From: Bactericera cockerelli
Lineage: Eukaryota; Arthropoda; Insecta; Hemiptera; Triozidae
Assembly: GCA_024516035.1 (NCBI GenBank)
Contig: JAMCCL010000109.1
Span: 19,323-83,322 of the forward strand
Length of the DNA stretch: 64,000 nt
Direction: 5' to 3'
Of this stretch, positions 62,176 through 64,000 are shown in pieces. The first letter of the stretch is position 1. Each line of letters starts with the position of its first letter. The notes below the pieces were generated by a model that searched no databases, had not been told where the DNA came from, and saw nothing but the letters and a program-made list of their open reading frames with translations. A program made the position numbers and the translations under genes.

Positions 62176-64000
62176 ACAGATGTCGGTAAAAGAGACAGGT
62201 AGTAGGGAGTGAGAGAAAAAAACTAAAGAAGGAGTGATATGAATGTGTAGGTAGAGATAGTCGAGAGAGAACGTGGGATGAGAGAAGAGAAAGTTGGGAG
62301 AGAGAGAGAGAAAGAAGTTTATTGGGAGAGGAGCGAGAGAGAAAAGTTGGGTTGAGAGAGAGAGAGAATGAAAGTGGGAGGAGGAGAGAGAGAAAGTCTG
62401 GAGAGAGAGAGAGAACGAGGGATTAGAGAGAGAAGAGGATGTTGCATGAGAGACCAGGAGAGCGAATTGGGAGAGAGAGGAGAGAAAGAGGGAGAGCGAG
62501 AGAGAAAGAACGTGTGGGTACTCGAGAGAGAGAGAAAGAAAGTGGGAGAGGAGATTGATGAGAAAGAACGTTTGGGAGAGGAGAGAGAGAGTATAGAAAG
62601 TGTGTGAGAGAAGAGAGAAATAAACGTGTGGGAGAGAGAGAGAGAAAGAATTGTGGGAGAGAGAGAGAGAAAGAACGTTTGGAGATGAGTAGAGAGAGTG
62701 AAAGGGTGGGAGAGAGAGAGAGAGAGAGAGAAAGAACGTGTTGGATAGAGGAGAGAGAAAGAACGCATTGTGGGAGAGGAGAGTAGAGAGAAGAATAGGT
62801 GTTAGAGATAGAGAGGAAAGAAAAACGTGTTGGATAGTCGAGATAGAGATAATGTGGAGAGAGAGCTATGTAGAAAGAAGTGTTGGAGAGGAGTAGAGAG
62901 GAAAGAACGTGTGGGAGAGAGGAGAGAGAAAGAACGTGTGGGAAGCGATGATAGCAGAACTTGTGGGGAGAGGTATGAGAGTGAAAGAACGTTTGGGAGA
63001 GAGAGAGAGAAGAACGTGTTTGGAGAGAGATAGAGAAAGTGGGAGAGAGAGATAGAGAAAGAACGTTGATGGAGAGAGAAGAGAGATAAAAGAACGTGTG
63101 GAGATAGAGAGAGAATGAACGTGTGTGGAGAGAGGAGAGTAGAGTAAAGAACGTGTTGGGATAAGAGAGAGAGAAAGAAAGTGAGTGAGATGAGAGAGAG
63201 AAAGAACCTTGTGGGAGAGAGAGAGCGAAAGACGTTTGGGAGGAGAGAGAGAGAGAAAGAACGTGTGGGAGAGAGAGAGAGCAAAGAACGTGTGGGACGA
63301 GAGAGAGAGAAAAGTGGGAAGAGAGAGAGCGAAAGAAAACGTGTGGGAGAGGAGATAGAGAGAAATCAACTTGTTGGAGAGAGAGAGATTAAAGAACGTG
63401 TGGGAGGGAGAGAGAGAGAAAGAACGCGTGGTTGGAGAGAGAGAGAGGAAAGAAACGTGGTGTGAGAGAGAGAGAGAAAGAGGGAGCCGAGAGAGAGAGA
63501 AAAAACGTGTGGAGATAGAGAGAGAAAGTGGAGAGAGCGAGAGAGAGAAAGAAAACGTGTGGGAGAGAGAGAGAGAGAAATAAACGTGTGGGAGAGAGAG
63601 CAGAGAGAAAGAAGTTGTGGGAGCGAGAGAGAGAGAAAGATCGTGTGGGAGAGAGAGAGAGAATGAACGTGTGGGAGAGGAGAGAGAGACGAACGTGGTG
63701 GGAGACGAGAGAGAGAAAGTGGGGAGGAGGAGATGAGAGAGAAAGAAAACGTGTGGGAAGAGAGAGACGAGAGAAAGAACGTGTGGCGAGAGAGAGAGAG
63801 AAAGAACGTGTGGGACGTGAGAGAGAGAAAGAAGGTGTGGGAGAGAGAGAGAGAAAGAACGTGTGGGAGATGAGAGAGAGAAAGAACGTGTGGGAGAGAG
63901 AGAGAGAGTAAAGAACGTGTGGGAGAGAAGGAGAGAGAGAAGATTCGTGTGGGAGAAGGAGAGAGATTAGAGAAAGTGGGGAGAGTGAGAGAGAGAAAGA

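Larger units (their letters stand above)
59763..64000. repeat. Higher-order array: SINE-containing leader plus 26-bp minisatellite
   Basis: Unit 1 (about 59,763-61,918) and unit 2 (about 61,919 to beyond the window) start with the same ~340-bp leader: ATTGCCTTGTA..AAAAGTCTTCC, ATGAAGTTGGGA, GACAGAGACGAAGAAT, a minus-strand SINE D, then GAGACAGGTAGTAGGGA. Each continues into about 1.8 kb of GAAAGAACGTGTGGGAGAGA + GAGAGA repeats with many indels and unit-length variants. The array is almost pure purine on the + strand. Long Leu/Ser/Phe/His/Pro frames on the minus strand are repeat artefacts. Confidence 0.85.

Overview
This is eukaryotic, AT-rich, very repeat-dense DNA with spliced genes. Several signs point to an insect: short interstitial TTAGG (CCTAA) telomere-type repeats, an errantivirus-like LTR element with an envelope gene and a tRNA-Ser primer site, a Jockey-like LINE, pogo/Tigger, hAT and TTAA-type elements, and many tRNA-derived SINEs. 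I cannot name the species. No prokaryotic gene organisation is visible.

Left part (1-12.5 kb): the only ordinary host gene is on the + strand. It is the 3' end of a multi-exon gene that I read as a PDZ-GEF (RAPGEF2/Gef26-like) Rap guanine-nucleotide exchange factor. Six exons (1959-2170, 3090-3394, 3746-3870, 7571-7627, 9511-9745, 11853-11890) join with compatible splice phases and end in an acidic tail plus ...QVSAV, a PDZ-binding terminus. The conserved peptides jump reading frame several times inside exons. The introns hold a 44-bp satellite, a 34-bp tandem repeat, SINEs and MITEs.

Centre (17,420-34,959): a large DNA transposon, read as CACTA/En-Spm-like. Ends are CACGCT(G/A)AAAAAA in inverted orientation, and both ends carry dense subterminal GCATGA/TGCATA-type repeats. 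Two minus-strand genes lie inside: a spliced SAM-domain (SAMD3-like) gene and, 62 bp downstream, an intronless 814-aa zinc-finger transposase with candidate acidic catalytic residues. An 8.1-kb errantivirus-like provirus (25,878-33,982; gag, protease, RT-RNase H, integrase, env; near-identical 396/395-bp LTRs; TAGA target duplication) is nested in it. This two-gene transposon is the best candidate for an under-described system.

Right part (35-59.7 kb): dispersed repeats. They include tRNA- and 5S-rRNA-derived SINEs that share a central core, a 1.5-kb foldback element with TA target duplication, a 1.05-kb hAT-like element with a perfect 8-bp target duplication inside a SINE, a 5'-truncated Jockey-like LINE, a four-copy X-box-like motif cluster beside a small unexplained ORF, and a local duplication with TTAGG repeats at its junction. 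No intact host gene is recognised here.

Right end (59.76-64 kb): a higher-order array in which a SINE-containing leader and a 26-bp purine-rich minisatellite (GAAAGAACGTGTGGGAGAGA...) are repeated as a unit of about 2.15 kb. Frequent small indels in coding exons, in a young provirus and in the satellites together suggest that much of the frame disruption is residual assembly error rather than decay.
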